The translations under genes and the position numbers were made by a program. Below are positions 44,117-53,000 of a stretch of DNA of 64,000 nt, piece by piece. This stretch comes from Bacteroidota bacterium (GTDB taxonomy: Bacteria > Bacteroidota > Bacteroidia > J057 > JADKCL01): assembly GCA_016718825.1 (NCBI GenBank), contig JADKCL010000001.1, forward strand, positions 186,001 through 250,000, given 5' to 3'. A model generated the notes under the pieces. It searched no databases. It was not told the DNA's origin and saw only the letters and a list, made by a program, of their open reading frames with translations. Every line of letters begins with the position of its first letter. Positions within the stretch are counted from its first letter, which is position 1.

Positions 44117-45804
44117 GTTTTCGCGGTAGCTCCAGCGCAGGATTTCGCCGTAGTCCTTGAAGCGCGGCAGGGCGATTTTCGGGATTTTTGTCTGCGAAAG
44201 CGAGGTCGTGAAGTTGGCGACCTTGATTTCCTTGCCACGGACTTCGTAGCTGAAAAATTCGCCTTTGTATTGCTGATTTTTTTGTCCCAGCTGTTCAGGA
44301 TGTCTTGGCTCTCGGCAGCGAGGCGACGGCGAACGTCCTCCCGCAAGCCAGCCAGCGTCTCAGCGCCTGCGGCATGGCTGGCATCCAAGGTTTTCAAGTG
44401 GCCGATGGTGCCTTCGAGGTTGTAGAGTGTGGTCGCGAGTTGCGCCTGCTCCTTCACCCATTTTTCGTAACGGTCGTTTTCCTCGGAGATTTCGGCGAGG
44501 TAACGTATGCGGTCCGGCGGGATGATGTAGATCTTCTCGCTCATTTCGTCGGTCGCTGCGAAATGCGATTCCAGGGGCGTATTGGTCTTCTCCTGCAGCA
44601 CCCGCATGATCTGCACGTAAAGCTGATTGGTGCCCGGATCGTTGAATTGCGAGGCGATCGTCCCGAAAACGGGCATCTCGTCCGGGTTGCTGTGCCAGAG
44701 ATTGCGGGTGCGTTGGTACTGTTTTTTGACGTCGCGCAGGGCATCGAGGGCACCGCGTTTGTCGAATTTGTTGATCGCAATCAGGTCGGCATAGTCGATC
44801 ATGTCGATCTTTTCGAGCTGTGTCGCGGCGCCAAACTCAGGCGTCATCACGTACAGGCTCACGTCGGCCACCTCGGTGATCTCAGAATCGCTTTGCCCGA
44901 TGCCTGCTGTCTCAACAATGATCAGGTCAAAGCCGGCAGCGCGGAAAACCTTCACAGATTCATCCACCGCAGCGCTCATCGAGATATTGGCTTGGCGGGT
45001 CGCCATGGAACGCATGTAAACGCGGCTGTTGAAGATGGCATTCATGCGAATGCGGTCCCCCAACAAGGCGCCACCCGTCTTACGTTTGCTCGGATCGACC
45101 GACAACACGGCGATGGTCTTGTCGCTGAAATCCATCAAAAAGCGACGTACCAATTCATCTGTCAGCGAAGATTTCCCTGCGCCACCCGTGCCCGTGATGC
45201 CAAGGATCGGAATGACCTTGTCCTTGGGTTGGCGCGCCTCGACCTCTTGCATGAAGGACTTGCCCAACTGCGGATCGTTTTCGACGATGGTGATCACGCG
45301 ACCGATGAGACCATGGTCCTTGGCGGTCATCTTGCCGATCATGCTCGGATGGATCGAATTCAAATTGGCAAAGTCGCATTGGCGGATCACATCGTTGATC
45401 ATGCCTTGCAGACCCATTTCGCGGCCATCGTCCGGCGAGTAGATGCGGCTGATGCCGTAGGCATGCAATTCGGCGATTTCGTCGGGCAAAATCGTGCCGC
45501 CGCCGCCACCGAAGAGCTTGATATGCCCCGCGCCGCGCTCCTTGAGCAGGTCGTGCATGTATTTGAAATATTCGACGTGGCCGCCTTGGTAGGATGTGAT
45601 GGCGATGCCCTGCACATCTTCCTGAATGGCGCAATCGACGATTTCCTGCACCGAGCGGTTGTGTCCGAGGTGGATGACCTCGGCGCCGGTCGCCTGCATG
45701 ATGCGCCGCATGATGTTGATGGCCGCGTCGTGGCCGTCAAACAAGGAGGCCGCCGTCACGAGACGGATTTTGTGAACGGGGGTGTATGGGGTGGGGGGAG
45801 TCAT
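43993..45804 (-). CDS. icmF: IcmF N-terminal part: B12-binding domain plus G-protein chaperone (frameshifted)
   Basis: The first 500 or so residues are a B12-binding domain (AASLFDGHDAAINIMRRIM with the D-G-H-D cobalt-ligand His, SYQGGHVEYFKY, LFGGGGGTI) and a MeaB-like GTPase (GITGTGGAGKSSLTDEL Walker A, LSVDPSKRKTGGALLGDRIRM, VETAGIGQSD, NKFDKRG). After about 44284 the frame turns to low-quality Arg/Ser/Pro-rich sequence and stops at 43993, while the mutase domain continues in another frame. With one more A in the A7 run the two would join into a protein of about 1,127 residues, the usual IcmF size. Its ATG overlaps the ptuB stop as ATGA. Confidence 0.88.
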   Translation of the reverse strand: MTPPTPYTPVHKIRLVTAASLFDGHDAAINIMRRIMQATGAEVIHLGHNRSVQEIVDCAIQEDVQGIAITSYQGGHVEYFKYMHDLLKERGAGHIKLFGGGGGTILPDEIAELHAYGISRIYSPDDGREMGLQGMINDVIRQCDFANLNSIHPSMIGKMTAKDHGLIGRVITIVENDPQLGKSFMQEVEARQPKDKVIPILGITGTGGAGKSSLTDELVRRFLMDFSDKTIAVLSVDPSKRKTGGALLGDRIRMNAIFNSRVYMRSMATRQANISMSAAVDESVKVFRAAGFDLIIVETAGIGQSDSEITEVADVSLYVMTPEFGAATQLEKIDMIDYADLIAINKFDKRGALDALRDVKKQYQRTRNLWHSNPDEMPVFGTIASQFNDPGTNQLYVQIMRVLQEKTNTPLESHFAATDEMSEKIYIIPPDRIRYLAEISEENDRYEKWVKEQAQLATTLYNLEGTIGHLKTLDASHAAGAETLAGLREDVRRRLAAESQDILNSWDKKISNTKANFSATKSVARKSRSPTSRPRFRRQKSRKSPCRASRTTAKSCAGATAKTCPANFPTQLACTRSSARARTPRACLRAKADLNAPTSASIM

Positions 45805-46481
45805 TGCGCTTTTTGAATTTTGGAACGAAGATAATGGACGGCAGCCATACAGTATTCACGGTGTTCGCCTCGGCTTGATTCCAGCCAGAAGGCGATCTCA
45901 TTTTGGATTTGTTGGTTCGATAAGAAGCCAGTCCTCTTAAGCTTGGTGAGCCGGGCTTTTGCGGATAAAATCACTTTTTTTCTGTTTTCCCGGAGCAAAT
46001 CGGAATTCAAATGAAGAACGTCATTGATCTCGATCTGAATCATTGGATCATTTGAGTATGCTCGACCATTTTTTTCGAACTTGACTAGGATTTCACATTC
46101 TTTCTTTCTTGGGTCGATTCTCAGCCAGATATTTCCTCGTAGTCCACTACAATTTCTGTCGCCTGTGTTGCAGCTGACGAGCATATTCAAGAAATTTAGA
46201 TCATTCCGTCGGTGCTCATCAGGTTTCAGCGGGGAACTAGCATGATAATTTTGAGGGATGTAGTGCTCAACACTCATCTGTTTTTCTGTGATTCGTTGCA
46301 TACAATAACAACAAATGTATCCTTGCTCCTTTGAAAGAGCATACTTCAGGGGAGGTTTCAAAAAATCCTGACCAGAAGCACTTTTGTCGCCATAGCCGCT
46401 ATATGAAGCATTTGGCGTATTGTTCCGATAATCCCTCAAAGACTGCGGCTCATTCTTAATGTTTTTGATGACATGTTTCAC
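45801..46481 (-). CDS. ptuB: HNH nuclease of Septu type (PtuB-like, TIGR02646)
   Basis: 226 residues of the TIGR02646 HNH family. The zinc/active-site pattern is CCYCMQRI, then MSVEHYIPQ with the HNH His, LNFLNMLVSC with the Asn, and a second Cys pair in CNTGDRNC. A helical C-terminus follows. In Septu antiphage systems this nuclease acts with an ATPase that triggers it on infection. The gene overlaps the ATPase gene by 4 nt upstream and icmF by 4 nt downstream. Its AT-rich, Lys/Asn-rich codons differ from icmF, consistent with recent acquisition. Confidence 0.85.
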   Translation of the reverse strand: MKHVIKNIKNEPQSLRDYRNNTPNASYSGYGDKSASGQDFLKPPLKYALSKEQGYICCYCMQRITEKQMSVEHYIPQNYHASSPLKPDEHRRNDLNFLNMLVSCNTGDRNCSGLRGNIWLRIDPRKKECEILVKFEKNGRAYSNDPMIQIEINDVLHLNSDLLRENRKKVILSAKARLTKLKRTGFLSNQQIQNEIAFWLESSRGEHREYCMAAVHYLRSKIQKAQ

Positions 46482-47794
46482 CTGGAAACCTCCTTGGCTC
46501 TGGCCAAATCATCATATAAGTCTTCAAGAAACATGCGGGCGTGTACTATCTCGGTATCCATCGTCCCCCAAAGGCTTTCGAGTTCCTCAAATGCCACTTC
46601 TGCTTCTTTCACTGACTGTGTTTCGAGCAGGGTATAGAAATGTTGCAACTTGTCAGCGAACTCCTTCGGCCTTTTTTCAATGCCGAAAATTTCAGTCAAA
46701 ATGGTGTTGCTGTCCCTTCCTTTCGTGTGTTTGGTCAATGGAGAAACTTTAAAATCCTTAATCAATTGCACATTTTCAGGTTTCAAAGAGCTGATCACCT
46801 GCGGCGAATGCGTCGTGCAGATAAACTGGATATTCGGAAACGCCTGGGTCAGGATGGGCAAAATTTGGCGCTGCCAATCGGGGTGCAGGTGCAACTCGAC
46901 CTCGTCGATCAGAACCACTCCATTGGACTTGTAGGCGTCGAGACCCATGTGGGGATTCAGCGTAGCGCATTGGAAAGCGATGCCTGTGCTGATGAGGAGG
47001 AGACTTTTTTGACCATCGCTGAGTTCATCGATCGTAAGTCTACGCCCGTCGTTGAAAATCACTGCCAGGCTTTGCTTTTCGTAGTCGTAGTAGAATATTT
47101 TACAGTCCACGATTACCTTGGCGGCAAGACTGCGAATCAAATCAAGGCGACCACTGTCGTGCGTGAAGCCAAATTCTTTTGCCTGAGAAGCTACCAATTG
47201 CATTCTCTCAAGCTCTTCCTCAAACAATAGAGTATTTGAGTCTCGATTCAATGCGTTGAAGTATCCACTAAAAATAGAACTTCTATTTGGAATGTTAACC
47301 TCTCCTTCCCCACCCCAGAGTCTTTGAGTTGAAAAGTAAAACAATATAGGAAATTCAACATTCAAGCCATTATAATGGTGTCTTGCCATTGCATTTACAT
47401 CCATCAATAAGCCGTTGCCAATATCAGACATCAAGGCATTTCTATCGGAAAGGAACTCGGATCTTGGAGGAAGCTGAGCTACTCCAAATTTCCTTTCCCA
47501 ACTGTGTCGGGATTCTCCAAAAGCCATCCCAATGCAATGTATAATTGGCCTGTGTTTGATAGCGACACTATTGAGAAATTCCTGTCGTTGGTCGGATTCT
47601 TGAATATAGTATTGTTGAACTCCTTCTTTTTCCAATCCTTGAAAAAAGAAAGCCAACCCCAACCCAATCCCCTCCAATAATGCGGTCTTCCCGCTCGCAT
47701 TCACCCCCACGAAAACATTCAGTTGCGGGTGCAGCTCGATCTTCTCCTTTTCAAAGCAGCGGAAGTTTTCGAGTTCGATGGATGTGAGACGCAT
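46478..47794 (-). CDS. ptuA: AAA/OLD-like ATPase of Septu type (PtuA-like)
   Basis: 438 residues from ATG 47794 (MRLTSIELENFRCF). It has an SMC/RecF-like ATPase: Walker A GVNASGKTALLEG, ABC signature LSDGQKSLLL, Walker B VVLIDEVELHLHPDWQR, and an H-loop in CTTHSPQVISSL. There is no TOPRIM domain, which separates it from OLD nucleases and fits PtuA. The C-terminal 70 residues are helical (FADKLQHFYTLLETQ). It overlaps ptuB by 4 nt. Together they resemble a type I Septu defence module; substrate and trigger cannot be read from sequence. Confidence 0.85.
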   Translation of the reverse strand: MRLTSIELENFRCFEKEKIELHPQLNVFVGVNASGKTALLEGIGLGLAFFFQGLEKEGVQQYYIQESDQRQEFLNSVAIKHRPIIHCIGMAFGESRHSWERKFGVAQLPPRSEFLSDRNALMSDIGNGLLMDVNAMARHHYNGLNVEFPILFYFSTQRLWGGEGEVNIPNRSSIFSGYFNALNRDSNTLLFEEELERMQLVASQAKEFGFTHDSGRLDLIRSLAAKVIVDCKIFYYDYEKQSLAVIFNDGRRLTIDELSDGQKSLLLISTGIAFQCATLNPHMGLDAYKSNGVVLIDEVELHLHPDWQRQILPILTQAFPNIQFICTTHSPQVISSLKPENVQLIKDFKVSPLTKHTKGRDSNTILTEIFGIEKRPKEFADKLQHFYTLLETQSVKEAEVAFEELESLWGTMDTEIVHARMFLEDLYDDLARAKEVSR

Positions 47795-47851
47795 GAATTC
47801 CTGTTTAATCAACTTTGAAGCACAAATATAAACATTCCCCCGCAAGCCTTG

Positions 47852-48499
47852 TCACCTCACCGCCGCCAAATCCCCACTCAGTCGCGCATCGCCCGGCGCC
47901 ATTCGCAGGCCCATCTCGAGGTACTTCTTGGCGCGGGCCGCATCCTTTTTCTCTGTCCAGAAGTAGCCAAAGCCTACACGATGGAAAAAATCGGTGAGCT
48001 CCGTGATGTGCTGCCCGCGTTTGCTGAGGTAGTCGAGGTATTGATCGACGAAGTCCACGGGAGCGGTGCGGAGGGTGTTTTCGAAGTAGGGGAGCAGCTT
48101 GTTGATGTCGCCGTCGATTTGGTAGCGGCCTGCGGCGATGCCGTCTCGACAAGTATGGGCGTCGGTGTAGCCTGGGTAGATTTCCAGGGCTTTGTTGACG
48201 TATGGCCAAGCCTCGTCGTAGAGCGCCTGCTTTTTGGCGACGTCCTTCTCCACGATGGACTTCTCATACAGCGAATAGGCATAGTATTGGTTGCTGCGGG
48301 CACTGTTGAAGCTCACTTTGATGCTTGCAGCCTCCAAGCTTGCGGCGTCTTTCCAGTCGGGTACCCGCGTAAAGGTGCGTACGGCGAATCCAAGCCCCAT
48401 CAATCCGAGCAGCCCGAGGCCGATCGCTTTGCCTGCACTCGGAAGCCATTCGGGGAATTTTTGGACGAGGACATAGCCGATCAGCAGGCAGAATCCCAA
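47852..48499 (-). CDS. TMTC-like protein, C-terminal TPR part (after frameshift)
   Basis: 215 residues continuing the membrane protein encoded upstream, but in a frame shifted by one base. It begins with the last membrane helix (GFCLLIGYVLVQKF), another hydrophobic segment (AIGLGLLGLMGLGFAV), and then TPR-like helices (AWPYVNKALEIYPGYTDAHT, AKKYLEMGLRMAPGDARLSGDLA). Deleting one G from the GGG near 48497-48499 joins it smoothly to the N-terminal part (SVG-FCLLIGYV). A separate start at TTG 48499 is unlikely to be used. It ends 57 bp upstream of ptuA. Confidence 0.8.
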   Translation of the reverse strand: MGFCLLIGYVLVQKFPEWLPSAGKAIGLGLLGLMGLGFAVRTFTRVPDWKDAASLEAASIKVSFNSARSNQYYAYSLYEKSIVEKDVAKKQALYDEAWPYVNKALEIYPGYTDAHTCRDGIAAGRYQIDGDINKLLPYFENTLRTAPVDFVDQYLDYLSKRGQHITELTDFFHRVGFGYFWTEKKDAARAKKYLEMGLRMAPGDARLSGDLAAVR

Positions 48500-49742
48500 C
48501 CGACGGCATATAAATAAAGCGCTCGTTCATGAAGGTGCCCACCGAAAACACGAGGTTGCTCACCATGCTCAGCGTGATGAAAAAGTAGAGGATGGAAAAT
48601 GCCGTCAGCTTCGATTTTTTCCAAAGCCAGACCGACAAGCCGATCAGCCCGAGCACCAAGGCCAAGGAGATCAAGGCCCGGTAATCGCCCCAACCGACAA
48701 GTGGCACATGATAAGGATAGTAGTCGTGCGTGAGCGGATGCGGGACGAACAGCAATTTCAAGTACCATCCGATGGTATAGGTGATGGTCGCGTATTTTTC
48801 GCCGGTGGTCGCATCGACAAAGGGGTTGTTCATGAGACCCGTGATTTCCTTGCCGCTGTCGAGCAGGTAGCCGATGACCGAGGTACGGATAAAAATGAAA
48901 ACCAAGGCTGCACCCAATAAGGGCAGCGTCGCCAAGGCCGCCTTCTGTTTCGGCACCTTTACAAACAGCACCACCGCCAGCGGAATCACTGCGAGGAAGG
49001 TCAATGCATTCTCCTTGGCCAGCAAGGCAAGCAAAAACAAAACTGGAGATGCGATGAGGTACAGCATTTGATTAGAAGTCAAATACCGAAGGGTCGCATA
49101 CAAGGTCGCCAAGGAAAGCAGCAAAGCCAGGATTTCGTCGCGGCCCTTGATGTTGGCGACGACCTCGGTATGGATCGGATGAAGCACAAACAGCAGTGCA
49201 CCCCAAAACGAAAGGCTGAAATACCAAGGCGAATCGGCCTTTGGCGGCGCAAGCACCACGAAAATCCTGAAAATAAGCAAGGCGGTCAGCGCATAGAGTA
49301 AAATGTTGATGGTGTGGGAAATGCTGGGATTGCCTTCGAATGTCTTTCCATCCTTGGCCTTTTTCCCGAAGAACTGCATTTCCAGCGCAAAAGTGGCGAT
49401 GGACAAAGGCCGGTAACGTGCGCCGGCCACCAAGTCTTGCTGTTCGCCGAGGAATCCCGTGAACGATTCCTTGCCAAAAATGTCTTTCATCCCCTTCGTG
49501 CCTTTTTTCACGAATGCATTTTCGGAAAGGACGATCTTGTCGTCTAGCACGTAGCCAAAACTTGTGGACTGAAAATACAAGGCGAATGGTAAAAGCAGCA
49601 AAATCAGCCCGGGAATCCAGTTCTTTCGCCAGAATCCACCTCCAAACAAGGAATTTGCCAGCGGAAGCGCTTTTGATTTTGGCGCGGATGCCTGAACTGT
49701 GGATTTTCCGGAGGAACCGGAAGACTTCTTGGTCGAACTCAT
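48264..49742 (-). CDS. TMTC-like multi-pass membrane protein, N-terminal part (frameshifted)
   Basis: From ATG 49742. A Ser/Lys-rich cytoplasmic tail is followed by about ten membrane helices in a GT-C glycosyltransferase-like arrangement (SFGYVLDDKIVLSENAFV loop with the D-D pair, ARYRPLSIATFALE, LFVLHPIHTEVVANIKGRDE). This is the pattern of transmembrane-and-TPR (TMTC/DUF1736) mannosyltransferase-like proteins. Real similarity ends near 48497 (FIYMPSVG), after which the frame gives Arg-rich nonsense until 48264. The remaining membrane helices and TPRs are in another frame, so the gene is either broken or affected by a one-base sequencing error. Confidence 0.82.
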   Translation of the reverse strand: MSSTKKSSGSSGKSTVQASAPKSKALPLANSLFGGGFWRKNWIPGLILLLLPFALYFQSTSFGYVLDDKIVLSENAFVKKGTKGMKDIFGKESFTGFLGEQQDLVAGARYRPLSIATFALEMQFFGKKAKDGKTFEGNPSISHTINILLYALTALLIFRIFVVLAPPKADSPWYFSLSFWGALLFVLHPIHTEVVANIKGRDEILALLLSLATLYATLRYLTSNQMLYLIASPVLFLLALLAKENALTFLAVIPLAVVLFVKVPKQKAALATLPLLGAALVFIFIRTSVIGYLLDSGKEITGLMNNPFVDATTGEKYATITYTIGWYLKLLFVPHPLTHDYYPYHVPLVGWGDYRALISLALVLGLIGLSVWLWKKSKLTAFSILYFFITLSMVSNLVFSVGTFMNERFIYMPSVGILPADRLCPRPKIPRMASECRQSDRPRAARIDGAWIRRTHLYAGTRLERRRKLGGCKHQSELQQCPQQPILCLFAV

Positions 49743-49837
49743 GCCCTCAAATTCGCAGGTGAATGGCAATTTTCAAAATCGATCGATCAATAGTCCGGAA
49801 TAGCTACCGCATGAAAAGAACTTTGGAAGGCGGATGA

Positions 49838-49932
49838 GCGTCGTTGGCGCTCACGCCGCATTTTGGGTAGCGCCAACGACGCGCCAATTGCCCCATCACA
49901 CCGCATTTTGGGTAGCGCCAACGACGCGCCAA
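49838..49932. repeat. 32-bp direct repeat and matching 14-bp inverted repeat
   Basis: CCGCATTTTGGGTAGCGCCA plus 12 further bases occurs at 49856-49887 and again at 49901-49932. Within each copy AGCGCCAACGACGC is the exact reverse complement of GCGTCGTTGGCGCT at 49838-49851, so one upstream arm can pair with either downstream copy. It sits in the 328-bp gap between the divergent TMTC-like and porU genes and looks like a dispersed intergenic repeat. Confidence 0.85.
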
Positions 49933-50070
49933 AAACCCAATCCCTAAACCCAGCCTGTACTTTTTACTTGAATTCAAACTCAAACCAGAAATGGGGTATT
50001 GATATTTGCATACACCCACCACACTTTTTTTCTGATATTTGCTAAACGAACGCTACGATTCGGTTTTGCT

Positions 50071-53000
50071 ATGAGATATTCCTGCATCCGGTTTTTCCTT
50101 TCTCTGCTCTTGTTTGCCTCAAGCCCGTTGCTGCTGTTGAGTCAGTCACGGCCCGCATCCACACCAAAAGAATCGAAACCCGTTTCTACCCCAAAGCCAG
50201 CGCTCAACAACAATCCGGTATCCGCGCCGAAGCCAGTAAGCGGGGCTGTGAATTCTTCCAGCCCAAAGCCTGCCAGCTATTCTGAGTCATTTTCCAACCC
50301 CAAGCCGACCAATGCCTCAACGCCTGTTTCGAGTCCCAAAGCGGTCTCGAGATTTAATGGCGAATCAGGTGTTTTTATTCCTGTTTGGGAGAAAGAAATG
50401 CAGGTGAGCAGTCCTGTCAACGTTCAGGAAATGATCAAAGCGCCCTTTTTCACAGGGGCATCGTTTGACCGCGAAGTGGTGAACCTTCCCTACTATGACA
50501 TGTTGGTTCCCGTCGGCAAAGGTGAAAGCCTGACGATCGGCTCGGTACAAGCCGAAGGCGTGCAGGAGGTAAGTGACGAGACCTTCAAATTGGCGATGCA
50601 ATCGGCCACATTGCAAAAGGACGCTGCTTGGTATCCCAATTCCCATGTGGTCACAGGGCAGGTGATCAGCATCCGTGGCGAGGAATTTCAGCATGTACAG
50701 ATTTATCCGATCCTCGTGGCTGCAGGTGGGAGCAGTTACAAGAAGGCATCCACCGTTAATTATAGTGTTTCCCGCAAACAAGATGCCGCGCGACGCACTC
50801 CCGACCTGAACGCCCGCCAAGGTTATGTCAATGAGTCGGTTTTGCGCTCAGGTGCATTCTACAAATTTGGCATCACCTCCGAAGGCATGTACCAATTGGA
50901 TCACAGCTTCTTCTCCGGATTGGGTGTTGATCCAGCTTCCATCGATCCACGGACGATTAAAGTCTATGGCAATGGCGGCGCGACCTTGCCACAAGTTGCG
51001 GGACTTTATCCGCATGACGACCTGGTGGAGAATGCGTTGTTGGCGCAAGGTGCTGGCGACGGCAGCTTCGACGCCAACGATTACGTTGCATTTTATACTC
51101 CGGGACTCGGACGTTGGGAAGACAGCGACACCGTGGACCGCTACATTTATTTCCCGAATTTCTACTCCGACACGGCGTTCTACTTTGTGACTTGGGGAGG
51201 CGCAAATGGAAGAAGAATCACTGCATTCCCATCCGCTGCGAATCCAAACTTTACCCCGACCTACACGACCAAGTTCGGGCACTACGAAGTAGACAAAGAC
51301 AATACCATCACTTCTGGCAGGCTTTGGATGGGCGAGCGGTTTGACCTCACAACCACGCAGTCCTTCAATTTCAACCTACCCAATATCGTTTCCGGATCCA
51401 ATGTGCTCACCTCCGTACGTACAGGTGCGCGCTCCACAGGTGTGGGAAGTAAATTCACCATTCGTGAAGGCGGCACTGCCTATGCTGAATTGACCATGAA
51501 CGCCACGAGTACGGTCTATGGTACGACGGATTATTACTGCGACAATGCGACATTCAATATCCCTTCAACAAAAATTGCTGACGGGCAATTGAATCTTGAA
51601 TTGATCTACAATAAGCCCACCACTTCCTCTGTCGGCTATTTGGATTACATCGAATATCAGTTTCAACAGGAACTGAACCTTGCGGGCCAAAACTATTTCT
51701 ACTTTACCGCCACCGACAACGTTGGCCCGGGGCAGGTCTTCAACTATCAACTTGGTGGCGCAAATCCCGGCTATCAGATTTGGGACGTGACTGACCCGCT
51801 CAACGTACGCCCCATCGTCAGCACTTTGAATGGGAACACTTTGACCTTTGCGGTGGAGGCCGACAGCAACAAGCGCTTCGTTGCCTTTAATGGCAGCGGA
51901 TTCAAAAGGCCTTCGGGTGCCAAATTGGTTCCCAACCAAAATCTCCATGCGCTCACGCAAGCCGAATTTCTGATTGTCACTCACCCCGATTTCTGGGATG
52001 ATGCCACAAGGCTTGCCGACTTCCACCGTTCGCACTATGGCCAATCGGTCAACGTGGTGCGTGTGGGTGAAATTTTCAATGAATTCAGCTCCGGAGCACA
52101 GGATCCAACAGCGATCCGTGACTTTGCCAAGATGTTTTACGACCGCGGGCAGCAAGGTGGCACGCCGCTCCGCTACATGCTTTTGTTTGGCGATGGATCG
52201 TATGATTACAAGGCCATTCAAACGCCGGTCAATACCAATTTTATTCCGACGTATCAAAGCCGTGGTTCGCAGTTGCCTACCCGCAGCTACACGAGCGACG
52301 ACTATTATGGCTTTTTGGATGATGGCGAAGGTCATTGGGGCGAGCAGGCCTACAACCGTGATGCGGAGATCATTCCTTTGTTTTGGGCAGAGGGAGATGT
52401 AGCCTTGACCGACCATGGTCTGGACATTTCTGTCGGCCGTTTTCCGGTTGCCAATGCAACGGAGTCCAAAGCTGTGGTGGACAAGATCCTTGCCTACCAT
52501 CAAGACTATACGAGTTATGGACCATGGCGCAACAGGGTCTTGCTTACGGCAGACCACAAAGATGACGACGGCAATTTGCATGCGACGCAGGCAGACGGCT
52601 ATACGGCGCAGATCCAGGCCGGCAATCCTTGCGCCAACATCGACAAGATTTACATGGACAACTACGTCCTTGAAAACCAAGCCTCTGGCGACCGTTTTCC
52701 TGATGGCAAGGCCGCCTTGTTGAAGGCTCTCGATGAAGGCAGTCTCTTGGTCAACTACACGGGCCATGGCGGGGAAGTGGGTTGGTCCAATGCCCAAATC
52801 CTGGACATTTCCGACATCAACAAGATCGACAACGGCAACCGTTTGCCCGCCTATGTCACTGCTACCTGCGAATTTGGCCGTTGGGATGACCCCAACCGCA
52901 AAGCAGGAGCCGAGGTTTTACTCGTACGTGAAGGTGGAGGTTCGGTAGCCATGTTTACCACGGTACGCGTTGTCTTTGCCGGTCCCAACCATACCCTCAA

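Noticed and set aside
43993..44283. Arg/Ser/Pro-rich C-terminal tail of the IcmF N-terminal ORF as a real domain
   Set aside because: The conserved mutase sequence is present over the same bases in the other frame, so this tail is out-of-frame reading.
44284..44290. Programmed -1 frameshift as the only explanation for split icmF
   Set aside because: No strong downstream stem-loop or pseudoknot was evident, so a deletion or sequencing error in the A7 run is at least as likely; kept only as one option.
44305..45816. 503-codon and other long frames antisense to icmF
   Set aside because: Caused by GC-rich codon use in icmF; no recognisable motifs and no plausible starts.
49856..49932. Possible CRISPR remnant
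   Set aside because: Only two repeat copies with a 13-bp spacer and an inverted third copy; no cas genes and spacer length is wrong.
51565..52797. 410-codon frame antisense to porU
   Set aside because: Shadow of the sortase gene; composition is low-complexity Val/Ile/Arg with no domain.
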